DNA of 21,300 nucleotides from assembly GCA_949051815.1 (NCBI GenBank), contig CARQVR010000037.1:9689-30988 (forward strand). Reading direction: 5' to 3'. A program made the position numbers and the translations under genes. Origin of the DNA: an uncultured Lachnospiraceae bacterium. GTDB taxonomy: Bacteria; Bacillota; Clostridia; Lachnospirales; Lachnospiraceae. The notes under the pieces were generated by a model, which was not told the origin of the DNA, ran no database searches, and was given only the letters and a program-made list of their open reading frames with translations. Positions 1 to 7,647 of the stretch are shown here, piece after piece. Position 1 is the first letter of the stretch, and the number at the start of each line of letters is the position of its first letter.

Positions 1-126
1 GTGCCGCCCCCGGTGTTTCCGTTTCCGCTTCCTTCGTCCGCGGTGCCGCCCCCGGTGTTTCCGTTTCCGCTTCCTTCGTCCGCAGTACCGCCTCCCGTGT
101 TCTCCTTCCCGTCCCCAGCCGCAACC
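1..126 (-). repeat. 42-bp tandem repeat in secreted protein gene
   Basis: Bases 1-42 and 43-84 are nearly identical (they differ at the last base), and 85-120 is a degenerate third unit. Read on the minus strand each unit encodes 14 residues, GNTGGGTADEGSGN. The array continues past the left edge, so its copy number is unknown. The unit is a multiple of three, so gain or loss of copies would keep the frame. Confidence 0.85.
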
Positions 127-2339
127 AGCTTGCGCCACTTACCAGGCAGAGAGTCAGCCGCAAACAAACCTGATTTTATGGAATCATTGAAAGCAGTCTC
201 CCCTTCCCCGCCGTTATTTTCGCTGACAGTGCTGTTGCCCGAGACATCTTCTTTTCCCTTCAGGCCGGAATTAAGATACAGGAAATGAAAGTTCGGTATC
301 TGCTCCATCCCGTTTAACTCCTGCGGGGTGAAGGTCAATACCTTAATACGGAAACTCTTATAATCCTTTTTATCCATATTAAGGACATATTTCTTAAACC
401 ACTCGTTACTTTTGAACGTATTTTTACACCAGATCTCTTTGCCGGCAAACGTATATTCCTGCCTGCCCTGATTGGTGTCCACACCATCCCATTCTATAAA
501 CTCATACTCGCCTGTCTCACTTAAAACAATATCGCTCTTGCTCCCTACGGAATACATCGGCGTATTAGCCGCAGGCTCTGTATTGTCATCCACTTTTTGG
601 AAAGCAACCAGATAATATTCCCTGCTCTCCCGCTCAAATGCATCTGTTTCTTTTTCTTCCCCGTCTTCGTCAACCGGATCATCTGCCGCCGGTTCGTCTT
701 CCTCCGGATCTCCCGGCTCCTCCGGGTTTTCCTGATCCCCGGACCCGTCCGGATCTTCCGGCTTTTCCGACTCATCTGGGTCTTCCGGCTTTTCCTGATC
801 CCCGGACCCGTCCGGCTCTTCCGGCTTTTCCTGGTCCCCGGACCCGTCCGGCTCTTCCGGCTTTTCCGGTTTCCCGGACCCGTCCGGATCTTCCGGCTTT
901 TCCTGATCCCCGGACCCGTCCGGATCTTCCGGCTTTTCCGGTTTCCCAGACCCGTCCGGCTCTTCCGGCTTCTCAGACTCATCCGGGCTTTCCGGCTTCC
1001 CGGAAGCATCCGGTTTTGTATTGTCCCCGGCACCTGCGCTGTCATCCGGCGTCCGATCACCTTCCGCCACCAGCTTTATCCACTGATCCCTCCGCGTACC
1101 TGCAGATACGGATGCCGCTCCCGTCGCCGCCCCGTCGCCATTTTCACTGCTGCTATTCCCGTCTCCGGCGCTGCCGCCGTTATTTTCTCCGTCACTTTCG
1201 CTGCCGCTGTTGTCCCCGCCGTCGTTATTGTTCTCCCCGTCGCCGCCGCTGTTGTTTTCTCCGCCGCCGTTATTGTTCTCCCCGTCGTCGCTGTTGTCTT
1301 CGCCATCGCCGCTGCCGTTATTGTCTTCTCCGTCGCCGTCGCTGTTGTCTTCGCCATCGCCGCTGCCGTTGTTGTCCTCCCCGTCGTCGCCGCTGCCGCT
1401 GCTGTCTTCTCCGTCGCCGCCGCTGCCGTTGTTGTCCTCCCCGTCATCGCCGCCGTTATTATCTTCTCCGTCGCCGATGTTGTCTTCCCCGTTGTTGTCG
1501 TCGTTATCTTCTCCGTCATCAGGCTCAGGCTCTTCCTCATCGTCTGGCACCTCCCGGTCATCCTCCTCCGACAGGGCAGTCATCACCGCGCCGTTGATTT
1601 CTTCCCATGTTCCGCGGTATTCATAAACACCTTCATCCTCCTTCGAATAGATCGGTCTGTCGTCCTCTATGCCGCCCGCCAGATTTTCATCTATCTTTGT
1701 GGCGCTCAGTACATTGTAATACAAAACGTCTTCATAAAACTCATAACTGTCGTTATACAGACCGTTATAGCGAAACGCAACCTGATATCTGTCTGTCCCT
1801 TCCGCCGGTGAACCGGTAATCTTCTGAAACCAGCCTGTTTTCTTATTGCCGTCGGACACGATCTTCTCGAAGCCCTCCTGCTTCGGCTCCCCCTCCTCGT
1901 ATTCCGCTGCCACGGCTTCCACGGGAAACTCTTTCGTCAGGCCATGCTCCTTATAATACGCCCGCAGTTCCTCTTTCTTTCCCTCGATAAATTCCTTGCG
2001 CTTCGTCTTCGGCAGATCACACAGCGTATTCCGCCAGCTCTTCCAGACCTGCTCTTCCTCATCCCACTCGCCAAGGAGCGGTTCATATCCATCGACCAGA
2101 TAGCCAATCTCCGCCGCTTTCCTTTCCGGTACGACTTCAAGAATGACAAATTCACTCCCACTCTCCATATACCGGGAACGGAGCTTTTCTATACCAAGCA
2201 GCGTATCCGCCGCTTCCGCCTCAATCGCGCCGGACAATACAGAGGTTATGACGACAGCGGCAGCGGACAGTCCCGCCACTGCCGCCGCTGCAATACGCCT
2301 GCTTTTCTGATTCATTCTGTTTTTTATCATTCTTTTCAT
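1..2339 (-). CDS. Large secreted repeat-rich acidic protein, 3' end outside window
   Basis: An open frame of 779 codons starts at ATG 2337-2339 and runs off the left edge with no stop. The N-terminus has a basic stretch, a hydrophobic Ala/Val core and a signal-peptidase-like site (AEA/ADT, about residue 45), so export is likely. Residues 50-120 include FVILEVVPE and IGYLVDGYEPL; from memory these resemble DUF5057 proteins of Lachnospiraceae, which I could not check. An Asp/Gly/Asn/Ser-rich tract (about 273-400) follows, then 12-residue Pro/Glu/Asp/Gly/Ser repeats (about 443-542), a globular-looking stretch, and 14-residue repeats at the edge. An in-frame ATG at 2354 lacks a ribosome binding site, while GGGAAGTG precedes 2339. 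It lies 43 bases after the last minor pilin, probably in the same operon. By position it could be a non-pilin tip adhesin or surface protein; the function is not known. Confidence 0.8.
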   Translation of the reverse strand, partial: MKRMIKNRMNQKSRRIAAAAVAGLSAAAVVITSVLSGAIEAEAADTLLGIEKLRSRYMESGSEFVILEVVPERKAAEIGYLVDGYEPLLGEWDEEEQVWKSWRNTLCDLPKTKRKEFIEGKKEELRAYYKEHGLTKEFPVEAVAAEYEEGEPKQEGFEKIVSDGNKKTGWFQKITGSPAEGTDRYQVAFRYNGLYNDSYEFYEDVLYYNVLSATKIDENLAGGIEDDRPIYSKEDEGVYEYRGTWEEINGAVMTALSEEDDREVPDDEEEPEPDDGEDNDDNNGEDNIGDGEDNNGGDDGEDNNGSGGDGEDSSGSGDDGEDNNGSGDGEDNSDGDGEDNNGSGDGEDNSDDGENNNGGGENNSGGDGENNNDGGDNSGSESDGENNGGSAGDGNSSSENGDGAATGAASVSAGTRRDQWIKLVAEGDRTPDDSAGAGDNTKPDASGKPESPDESEKPEEPDGSGKPEKPEDPDGSGDQEKPEDPDGSGKPEKPEEPDGSGDQEKPEEPDGSGDQEKPEDPDESEKPEDPDGSGDQENPEEPGDPEEDEPAADDPVDEDGEEKETDAFERESREYYLVAFQKVDDNTEPAANTPMYSVGSKSDIVLSETGEYEFIEWDGVDTNQGRQEYTFAGKEIWCKNTFKSNEWFKKYVLNMDKKDYKSFRIKVLTFTPQELNGMEQIPNFHFLYLNSGLKGKEDVSGNSTVSENNGGEGETAFNDSIKSGLFAADSLPGKWRKLVAAGDGKENTGGGTADEGSGNGNTGGGTADEGSGNGNTGGG
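712..1010 (-). repeat. 36-bp repeats encoding Pro/Glu/Asp/Gly/Ser units
   Basis: About eight imperfect units encode the 12-residue motif (E/D)PDGSG(D/K)(Q/P)EKPE on the minus strand, with a shorter unit near 761-787. Several neighbouring units are almost identical in DNA, which suggests recent duplication. The composition fits an extended, acidic wall-spanning or stalk segment. The same repetition opens long false frames on both strands here. Confidence 0.85.
1140..1520 (-). repeat. Low-complexity Asp/Gly/Asn/Ser-rich coding repeat
   Basis: The minus strand encodes iterated DGEDNNGSG-like units of irregular length within the secreted protein (about residues 273-400). The DNA is built from GGC, GAC, AAC, AGC and GAA codons. 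Such a segment is probably disordered and could bind divalent cations, but no canonical calcium-binding repeat such as GGxGxDxUx is regular here. Confidence 0.8.
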
Positions 2340-2382
2340 CTTGTCACTTCCCATCTGCCATTGAGATGAATCGACTGTTACG

Positions 2383-4356
2383 TTATTCAAAAATGATTGT
2401 CACCAATGCGTTGATACCCGGCTCGCCCTTCGCCGATACTCTGATCGTCAGGCTCTTGAACTCTATCTGGCTCTTTAATGACGAGTCATCGGTACTACAG
2501 CGCCATTCTCCTCTGGCCCATATAGGCTTATCGTCGCCCTGCGTTACGGTCTGAACAATCTCCGGTGTGACAGTTACCCCATCCGGAGCCGAATATGCAA
2601 AGTCTACGATATCATACACATAAACAGGTGGATTGCTGTTAGCCCATGCGTTCTCCCAATATCCTACTACCGTATATTCAAACGTAAATGGATTGTACAC
2701 ATTTATATTTTTGTTATAACACGTTTTTCCGTAAATCTGTACTGCAGGAATATAATGAATCCGTTCGCACGTCCACCTCTTTTCCGGTTCCATCGGATTA
2801 TAGCTCCCCCAGTATTCGCATAGCACTTTCACATAATACGACTGGTTCATCGGCAGACCTTCCTTAAAGGAAAACCTGTAAGTATCCCATGACTTAGGCA
2901 CCAGTTCTATATAACTCTTCAAATGTTCATAGGCCGTTATCTCATTACCATATTCATCACAGAAATAGAACGAATACTTATGGTTCGGCGCCGACACATC
3001 CGACATCTTAAAGTTTGTCGAACCATATTCCAGCTTTCCACGCTCCATACTGGGATCTCCATCCACAGAATCGCTCTTGTCAATCCGGTATTTGATCCTG
3101 TCCGTTCTCGTCTCGCCGGTAAGGTTTGAATGAGCCTCCACTGTAATTTCCAGCATCCTGCCGAAATTGTCCTGCTCCTTTTTGATAATCAGGGCTAATA
3201 TTTTATTGTTGTCCGCAAACGGTTCCACCACATCGGAAAGCTCTTTGTTGTCTCCCTCGCCCTTCTTCTCCACACTGACCGTCCACTTGTAAATAATCGC
3301 ATCCTCCTCAGCCTGCGTAAATCCCTCGGTAACAGGAATCGCCCTGTACTGCGGCGCAAAAGCCTTCAATGACACCGGATCGATATGCACGGACTTAAGC
3401 GACTTTAACGCACCGCCGCCCACTACCTTCACAACCCCCGTGGCCTTTTTATTCGGATTGGATTTATAGCTCGCAGTAATCGTCAGATAGGCGTTCGCCT
3501 CATATGCGCCAACCGTCAGATAGCCGCTTGCGTCAATCGTACTCAGTGTCCCCGTCTCTTCAATCACCCAGTCCACCAGATCATTCACATCACCGGGATT
3601 GTTCGTGCTGATCTTTGCGTATATATTATAGCCGGCTCCTCTCGTCACCTCGGATACCCGATCCACAATCGGCACCACGCTGCCTCCCGTCTCCGCGCCG
3701 GAATAGTGCAGCTTCATGGTGTCCGCCGCCGGTTTGTTCTCATCGAAGATATTCGACGGATTGTCGCTTAAAAGCATACGGTTTCTGAGCGTAATAACCG
3801 GACTTGTGGCGTAATCGACGACACCCGTGCCATCGTCATAGCCCACGCTGACCAGCACAGATTTGACAATCGTCTTCGTTGTGCCATCCATCGCTTTCGT
3901 CGTCAGGGTATCGCTCAAATCCACCTTGAAATCCGTGACATGCTCTGCCAGAAGCTGATCCGCATATTCCGCAGCGCCGTCCGAAAAAGCGCCAGTAGAT
4001 GCGTCATAGCTGACATCCCACTTGCTGCAGTACACATTCTTATCCGACTTATCCCATCTCACCGCCGACTTAGAATAAATCGTGGTTCCGCTTCCGTCGT
4101 CCTCGGCGTGATACATGGAAAGCTCCGTCTTCGACGCATCATCATTCATGGAGACGCCGCCGTTTAAGTCGATGATCATATCTTCTATTTGATTGACGGT
4201 AAGTTCCGCCTCCTTCTGCACGGTAGAGTCGGCGCTTCCCTTCGTAAAACTTCTGCTTCCCGTCATCATAAAAGACAGCGCAATCACCATAACAACAGAC
4301 AGAATCGCTGTCGCAACCAACAGTTCCACCAGAGAAAAACCCCTGTTCCTCTTCAT
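2383..4356 (-). CDS. Large minor pilin, PilW/GspJ-like, with Ig-like domain
   Basis: The class III signal sequence MKRNRG/FSLVELLVATAIL has Gly before the cleavage site and Glu at mature position 5, so PilD should process it. A hydrophobic helix follows, then a GspJ-like start (TVQKEAELTVNQIEDMI). Residues about 233-315 read like a bacterial Ig-like (BIG2-type) domain, with TGTLSTIDASGYLTVGAYEA followed by LTITASY and a GVVKV strand. The remaining ~340 residues are beta-rich and unassigned. At about 657 residues it is far longer than ordinary minor pilins. ATG codons occur at 4359 and 4356; I prefer 4356 because AAGGAGG (4362-4368) is only 2 bases from the first but 5 from the second. It is the last of four minor pilin genes and a candidate tip subunit or adhesin. 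Confidence 0.87.
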   Translation of the reverse strand: MKRNRGFSLVELLVATAILSVVMVIALSFMMTGSRSFTKGSADSTVQKEAELTVNQIEDMIIDLNGGVSMNDDASKTELSMYHAEDDGSGTTIYSKSAVRWDKSDKNVYCSKWDVSYDASTGAFSDGAAEYADQLLAEHVTDFKVDLSDTLTTKAMDGTTKTIVKSVLVSVGYDDGTGVVDYATSPVITLRNRMLLSDNPSNIFDENKPAADTMKLHYSGAETGGSVVPIVDRVSEVTRGAGYNIYAKISTNNPGDVNDLVDWVIEETGTLSTIDASGYLTVGAYEANAYLTITASYKSNPNKKATGVVKVVGGGALKSLKSVHIDPVSLKAFAPQYRAIPVTEGFTQAEEDAIIYKWTVSVEKKGEGDNKELSDVVEPFADNNKILALIIKKEQDNFGRMLEITVEAHSNLTGETRTDRIKYRIDKSDSVDGDPSMERGKLEYGSTNFKMSDVSAPNHKYSFYFCDEYGNEITAYEHLKSYIELVPKSWDTYRFSFKEGLPMNQSYYVKVLCEYWGSYNPMEPEKRWTCERIHYIPAVQIYGKTCYNKNINVYNPFTFEYTVVGYWENAWANSNPPVYVYDIVDFAYSAPDGVTVTPEIVQTVTQGDDKPIWARGEWRCSTDDSSLKSQIEFKSLTIRVSAKGEPGINALVTIIFE

Positions 4357-4420
4357 CATGCCCTCCTTCTCCTCTGCACTTAAAACACCAATCCTCCGTG
4401 TCAGAGGACCATTTTTCAGC

Positions 4421-4987
4421 CTAATTCACTCTCTCCAGCACATGCTTGCCCGTGTCCGGGTATAAAGTAATCACATACTTTTTACCCCTGTCAAAAGTAA
4501 TGTCCGTGCAGTGCGCACTGCCGCCGCCGGTTCCAAGCGCAGTACCGTCCGACCTGACAGCTTCCTTAAAAGATCCGTCCGCGCGGTCGAAGATCAGCTT
4601 CACGGACTGCCCGCTTTTGATGACGGCGCTCGTGCCGTCGTCGAAATTGCAGGACACATCCACCTGCGCACTTCCTATCGTCTCGTCCTCCGCCAGAACC
4701 CAGTCCGAATCCAGACTCCCGTCCACAACCGCATTCTTCGGTATATAATATTTTATGTGGTAGCCGTCGGCATCCAGCAGAAGCTCCATATAGCAGTCTG
4801 CGGTACCCGACCTGGCAAGCGCGTAATTCTTTTCTTTTCCGAGCGCCGCCGACATATTGTTGGCGCATTTCCTCGCATGCTGACCGGTCAAAAGCGGCAG
4901 GCCGATGAAAACGAAGCCGATCATGATTCCCATAATCGCCACCACAATCAATACTTCAACCAGTGAAAACCCTCTGTTTTCTTTCAT
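4421..4987 (-). CDS. Minor pilin, GspH-like
   Basis: A 188-residue prepilin with a six-residue leader, MKENRG/FSLVEVLIVVAIMG, and Glu5 of the mature form. After the helix, ARKCANNMSAALGKEKNYAL resembles the GspH/FimT pattern of a helix carrying small residues, followed by a beta-rich domain (YMELLLDADGYHIKYYIP). It has the most ordinary size of the minor pilins. It starts 11 bases after the 828-residue GspK-like gene, with AGGAG upstream, so the two are co-translated or at least co-transcribed. Its likely role is a tip or priming subunit next to the GspI-, GspJ- and GspK-like products; family membership beyond prepilin is moderate. Confidence 0.87.
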   Translation of the reverse strand: MKENRGFSLVEVLIVVAIMGIMIGFVFIGLPLLTGQHARKCANNMSAALGKEKNYALARSGTADCYMELLLDADGYHIKYYIPKNAVVDGSLDSDWVLAEDETIGSAQVDVSCNFDDGTSAVIKSGQSVKLIFDRADGSFKEAVRSDGTALGTGGGSAHCTDITFDRGKKYVITLYPDTGKHVLERVN

Positions 4988-4998
4988 CCCGACAGCTC

Positions 4999-7485
4999 CT
5001 ATTTCTTACTCCAATTCTCATACGTGATCAGATCGACATAGGCCACCTGCTCCGTACCCATATCGGTCGACGCGTTTCCGCTGGTAACATAGCTGACACC
5101 GTCGGAAAAGATATTCAGCAGATAATAATCGTGACTCACCGACAGTTCGTCAATCTTCGTGCGCAGAATATTGGAAAACGTATCCGGATCAATCGGCTCG
5201 ATGGTAATCGCAGCCCCCGCTTCCACCGTAATATTTCCCTTGGCGATAATCAGCCCTTCAAAATCTTTCCTCACCGTCACATTTCCGAGGCTCACCACCA
5301 TTTTCACGGAAGAGGGCGTAGACGAATCTATCACGTATTCATCCTTCGCCGTGAGAACCAGACTTTCCGGGGAGGCGCCAAGCGTGTCGATCTGAACCTG
5401 CTGCGCGCCTTTTTCATGTAATATAATTCTGATCTCCGTCTCATCCACGATATTCTGGAAAGCGGTTTTTGTCAGCTCCTCATCGGTAAGCTGATTCGAA
5501 GTCCGCATGAGCTTGGCGCTCAGAGCGTTATACACATCCTCCTTTAAGGAAGAAAGCCGTTTTGCCTGCTGCTTATTCCCTGTAGAGTCTGTGGAGGGCT
5601 TAACCGCCCAGCCTTCCGCCCCCTGATAAACCAGCATGTTTCCCGCCATATTCAGATACAGCATACTGTCCGCCATCCGGATCTCCCTGGCGTACAGCTG
5701 CGTGTACCGGTCAACCGTCTCTGCATTTACGGCATAATAATCAATAAAATATTGATTCGCCGCATCCTCATCCTTAAACCGCAGATAGCAGTATACGAGG
5801 GGCCCGGCGTTCGTCTGTCTGAACACGACCTCAGGCATATATGCACTGCCTCCGCCCGCCAGCGTTTCCTCTGATATATAGGTGTTCAGACTCTTGTTCC
5901 CAAGGGCCGGAATCTGCCTTGTGCCGTCTAAAAGGCAGTATTTATCAGGATTGTTCGTAATCAGCTCATACTGCTCCAAAGTCAGCGGATTACACCCGAA
6001 CTCCGACGCGCCGATGATACCCTCATCGCTGATCCTGCACCCGACAGCCTCCGACGGCGCCAGATAAATCAACTGGTTGCTCTTCACCGCCACCGACTCA
6101 CCCATCAGAATGTTCTTTTTGTTTTTCTTCTCCTCCTCTGTGGCCGTGGTATCTGCCGGATTGCCAGCCGTGGCCACATAAGCCCTGCCGCTGATGGTCA
6201 GGCGTTCCAGCCCGGACAGATCAAGCACGCTGTCCCTGCCGTTTACCACGATAGCGCTGCTGGAATCATGACGCACATCCGCCGCCGGATCCCCTGCTCC
6301 ACCTGTTCCCGCATCACCGCTGCCGCCTGTTCCCGCGCCACCACCTGCGCCTGCTTCTGACGCAAGATAGCCGAATCCGTTGTATTCTCCTTTCAGAACC
6401 GCCTTGCTGTCCTGGCCCGAAAGGGTAAAATCGTCTTTTAAATTGACCGTACCGCTCAACTGTGCATCCGCAGACATCAAATCCAGATTCCGCGCCCAAA
6501 GCTCGACATCCGTCGTCTTAAGCGTGCTGCTCCCGGCCACATCCAGATTTTCCCTGCTGATCACCACCGCCTTGCTAAGCGGCTCCGCGCTGTCCGCCTT
6601 CTCGAAAGAAACGCCGGTGGGAAGCAGCGTCGGCAGAGTCATCGGCGTTTTCTCATCCGCTTTCTTATCCTTATCAAAGACAGAATATACCGGGTCCGCT
6701 GGTGTTCCGACGAACATCTGCCCCGCGTAGACATCCCCCTTCAACACAATACTGCCGCCCGCCGAAGTATTGCCCATCAAGAGCGTATCGTCAGCGATCA
6801 TGCAGCACTGCTCCAGATCGGGAAGCGCGGACGCCTGTGCAAAGTTGAAGGAAGGAATGGAAATCCGGATATCCGTGCTGATGATTGAAATATAACCGGT
6901 ATCATTCACATAAGAAACCTTCAAATCCTTCAACACAAGCTTGCTGTTATTTTCCACGATCATCTTAAATTTTTCCGGCTCCGTTGCGTACTCCAGATTA
7001 GACTCCACAATCGCGCCGTATGTAGCGCCGCCGCTTAAAAAAGCAGCCCTCGTCCCGTCGCCGTCGCCCAGACTGTCCGTAGACAGATAGCCAAGCAGCC
7101 TGGTGACGCTGTAATAATCCTTCTCCGAGGAACTCTTCTGCAGCCGCTCCTGCAGCTCTTTATAATACATTTCATGAAGCGCCTTATTTCTCGCATTGGC
7201 GCTTCTGTACAAGGCAAAGTTGTTCATGACCTCGCTGTAGGCTTTCGCGAGGGATTCGGAAATCTCCCCCTGCAGACCTACGTTGATCTCGTCTAACACC
7301 GTCTCCGCGGTATAGAAGTTGTCTTTGGTGCGCCTGTCAGCCGCGCGCATCTGATAGCCGGAAAAGGACAAAAACATCAGTACGCTTGCCAGAATCGCGA
7401 CAAACGCAATAATGACAATAACCATCACCATGGCGCTGCCTCTGTCGTCCCGCACTCTCTTTTTTCTCTTATCCCCATTCCCCAT
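4999..7485 (-). CDS. Large pilin-like protein, GspK/PilX-like, 828 residues
   Basis: The N-terminus is a basic leader ending in Gly16, then SAMVMVIVIIAFVAILASVL, then a polar helix with NFYTAETVLDEI. This layout matches GspK/PilX-type minor pilins, including the absence of Glu at mature position 5, as in GspK, which caps the pseudopilus tip. The centre contains sheet-rich stretches resembling stacked beta structure (SIVLKGDVYAGQMFVG; LSGTVNLKDDFTLSG) interrupted by a Gly/Ala-rich linker (GAGGGAGTGGSGDAGTGG). The C-terminal third is mixed. AGGAAG lies about 12 bases before the ATG, slightly far. The gene follows a hairpin-rich spacer and is followed at 11 bases by the GspH-like gene. It is far longer than typical GspK (about 300), so the surface domain is novel to me. 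Confidence 0.8.
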   Translation of the reverse strand: MGNGDKRKKRVRDDRGSAMVMVIVIIAFVAILASVLMFLSFSGYQMRAADRRTKDNFYTAETVLDEINVGLQGEISESLAKAYSEVMNNFALYRSANARNKALHEMYYKELQERLQKSSSEKDYYSVTRLLGYLSTDSLGDGDGTRAAFLSGGATYGAIVESNLEYATEPEKFKMIVENNSKLVLKDLKVSYVNDTGYISIISTDIRISIPSFNFAQASALPDLEQCCMIADDTLLMGNTSAGGSIVLKGDVYAGQMFVGTPADPVYSVFDKDKKADEKTPMTLPTLLPTGVSFEKADSAEPLSKAVVISRENLDVAGSSTLKTTDVELWARNLDLMSADAQLSGTVNLKDDFTLSGQDSKAVLKGEYNGFGYLASEAGAGGGAGTGGSGDAGTGGAGDPAADVRHDSSSAIVVNGRDSVLDLSGLERLTISGRAYVATAGNPADTTATEEEKKNKKNILMGESVAVKSNQLIYLAPSEAVGCRISDEGIIGASEFGCNPLTLEQYELITNNPDKYCLLDGTRQIPALGNKSLNTYISEETLAGGGSAYMPEVVFRQTNAGPLVYCYLRFKDEDAANQYFIDYYAVNAETVDRYTQLYAREIRMADSMLYLNMAGNMLVYQGAEGWAVKPSTDSTGNKQQAKRLSSLKEDVYNALSAKLMRTSNQLTDEELTKTAFQNIVDETEIRIILHEKGAQQVQIDTLGASPESLVLTAKDEYVIDSSTPSSVKMVVSLGNVTVRKDFEGLIIAKGNITVEAGAAITIEPIDPDTFSNILRTKIDELSVSHDYYLLNIFSDGVSYVTSGNASTDMGTEQVAYVDLITYENWSKK

Positions 7486-7525
7486 ATGATCCGACTTCCT
7501 TCCAATACCGCTTCCAAATCACTGC

Positions 7526-7617
7526 GGAGAATGCCGTATTTCAGGCATTCTCCCGTGTGAGACGGAGTTGCGAAGCAACTCCCAGAGTTTCTTGGCGTCC
7601 CGTCCTATGGCGGGACG
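7526..7617. repeat. Three consecutive hairpins between two minor pilin genes
   Basis: The 162-base spacer 7486-7647 holds three inverted repeats: 7526-7535 with 7544-7553 (10 of 10 bp, GGAGAATGCC arm, 8-base loop); 7564-7571 with 7575-7582 (8 of 8 bp, GGAGTTGC arm, GAA loop); and 7596-7602 with 7611-7617 (7 of 7 bp, CGTCCCG arm). None is followed by a T-run on the minus strand, so a standard intrinsic terminator is not supported. It may be a dispersed palindromic element or an RNA processing or stability spacer within the pilin operon. Confidence 0.8.
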
Positions 7618-7647
7618 TCTTTAGAAGTTCTTCTCGCGTTTTTCACG

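Noticed and set aside
545..1561. Minus-strand frames of 171 and 161 codons inside the repeat region
   Set aside because: They are shifted readings of the same repeats (Arg/Lys/Ser and Thr/Ala-rich); the frame from 2339 is continuous, has a signal peptide and spans both.
597..1811. Long plus-strand frame (404 codons) rich in Phe, Arg, Val, Ile
   Set aside because: It is the antisense reading of the repeat blocks of the secreted protein; its composition is low-complexity, with no ribosome binding site or domain.
7526..7553. Intrinsic terminator after the GspI-like gene
   Set aside because: The stem is strong, but no T-run follows on the minus strand, and neighbouring genes continue the same pathway.
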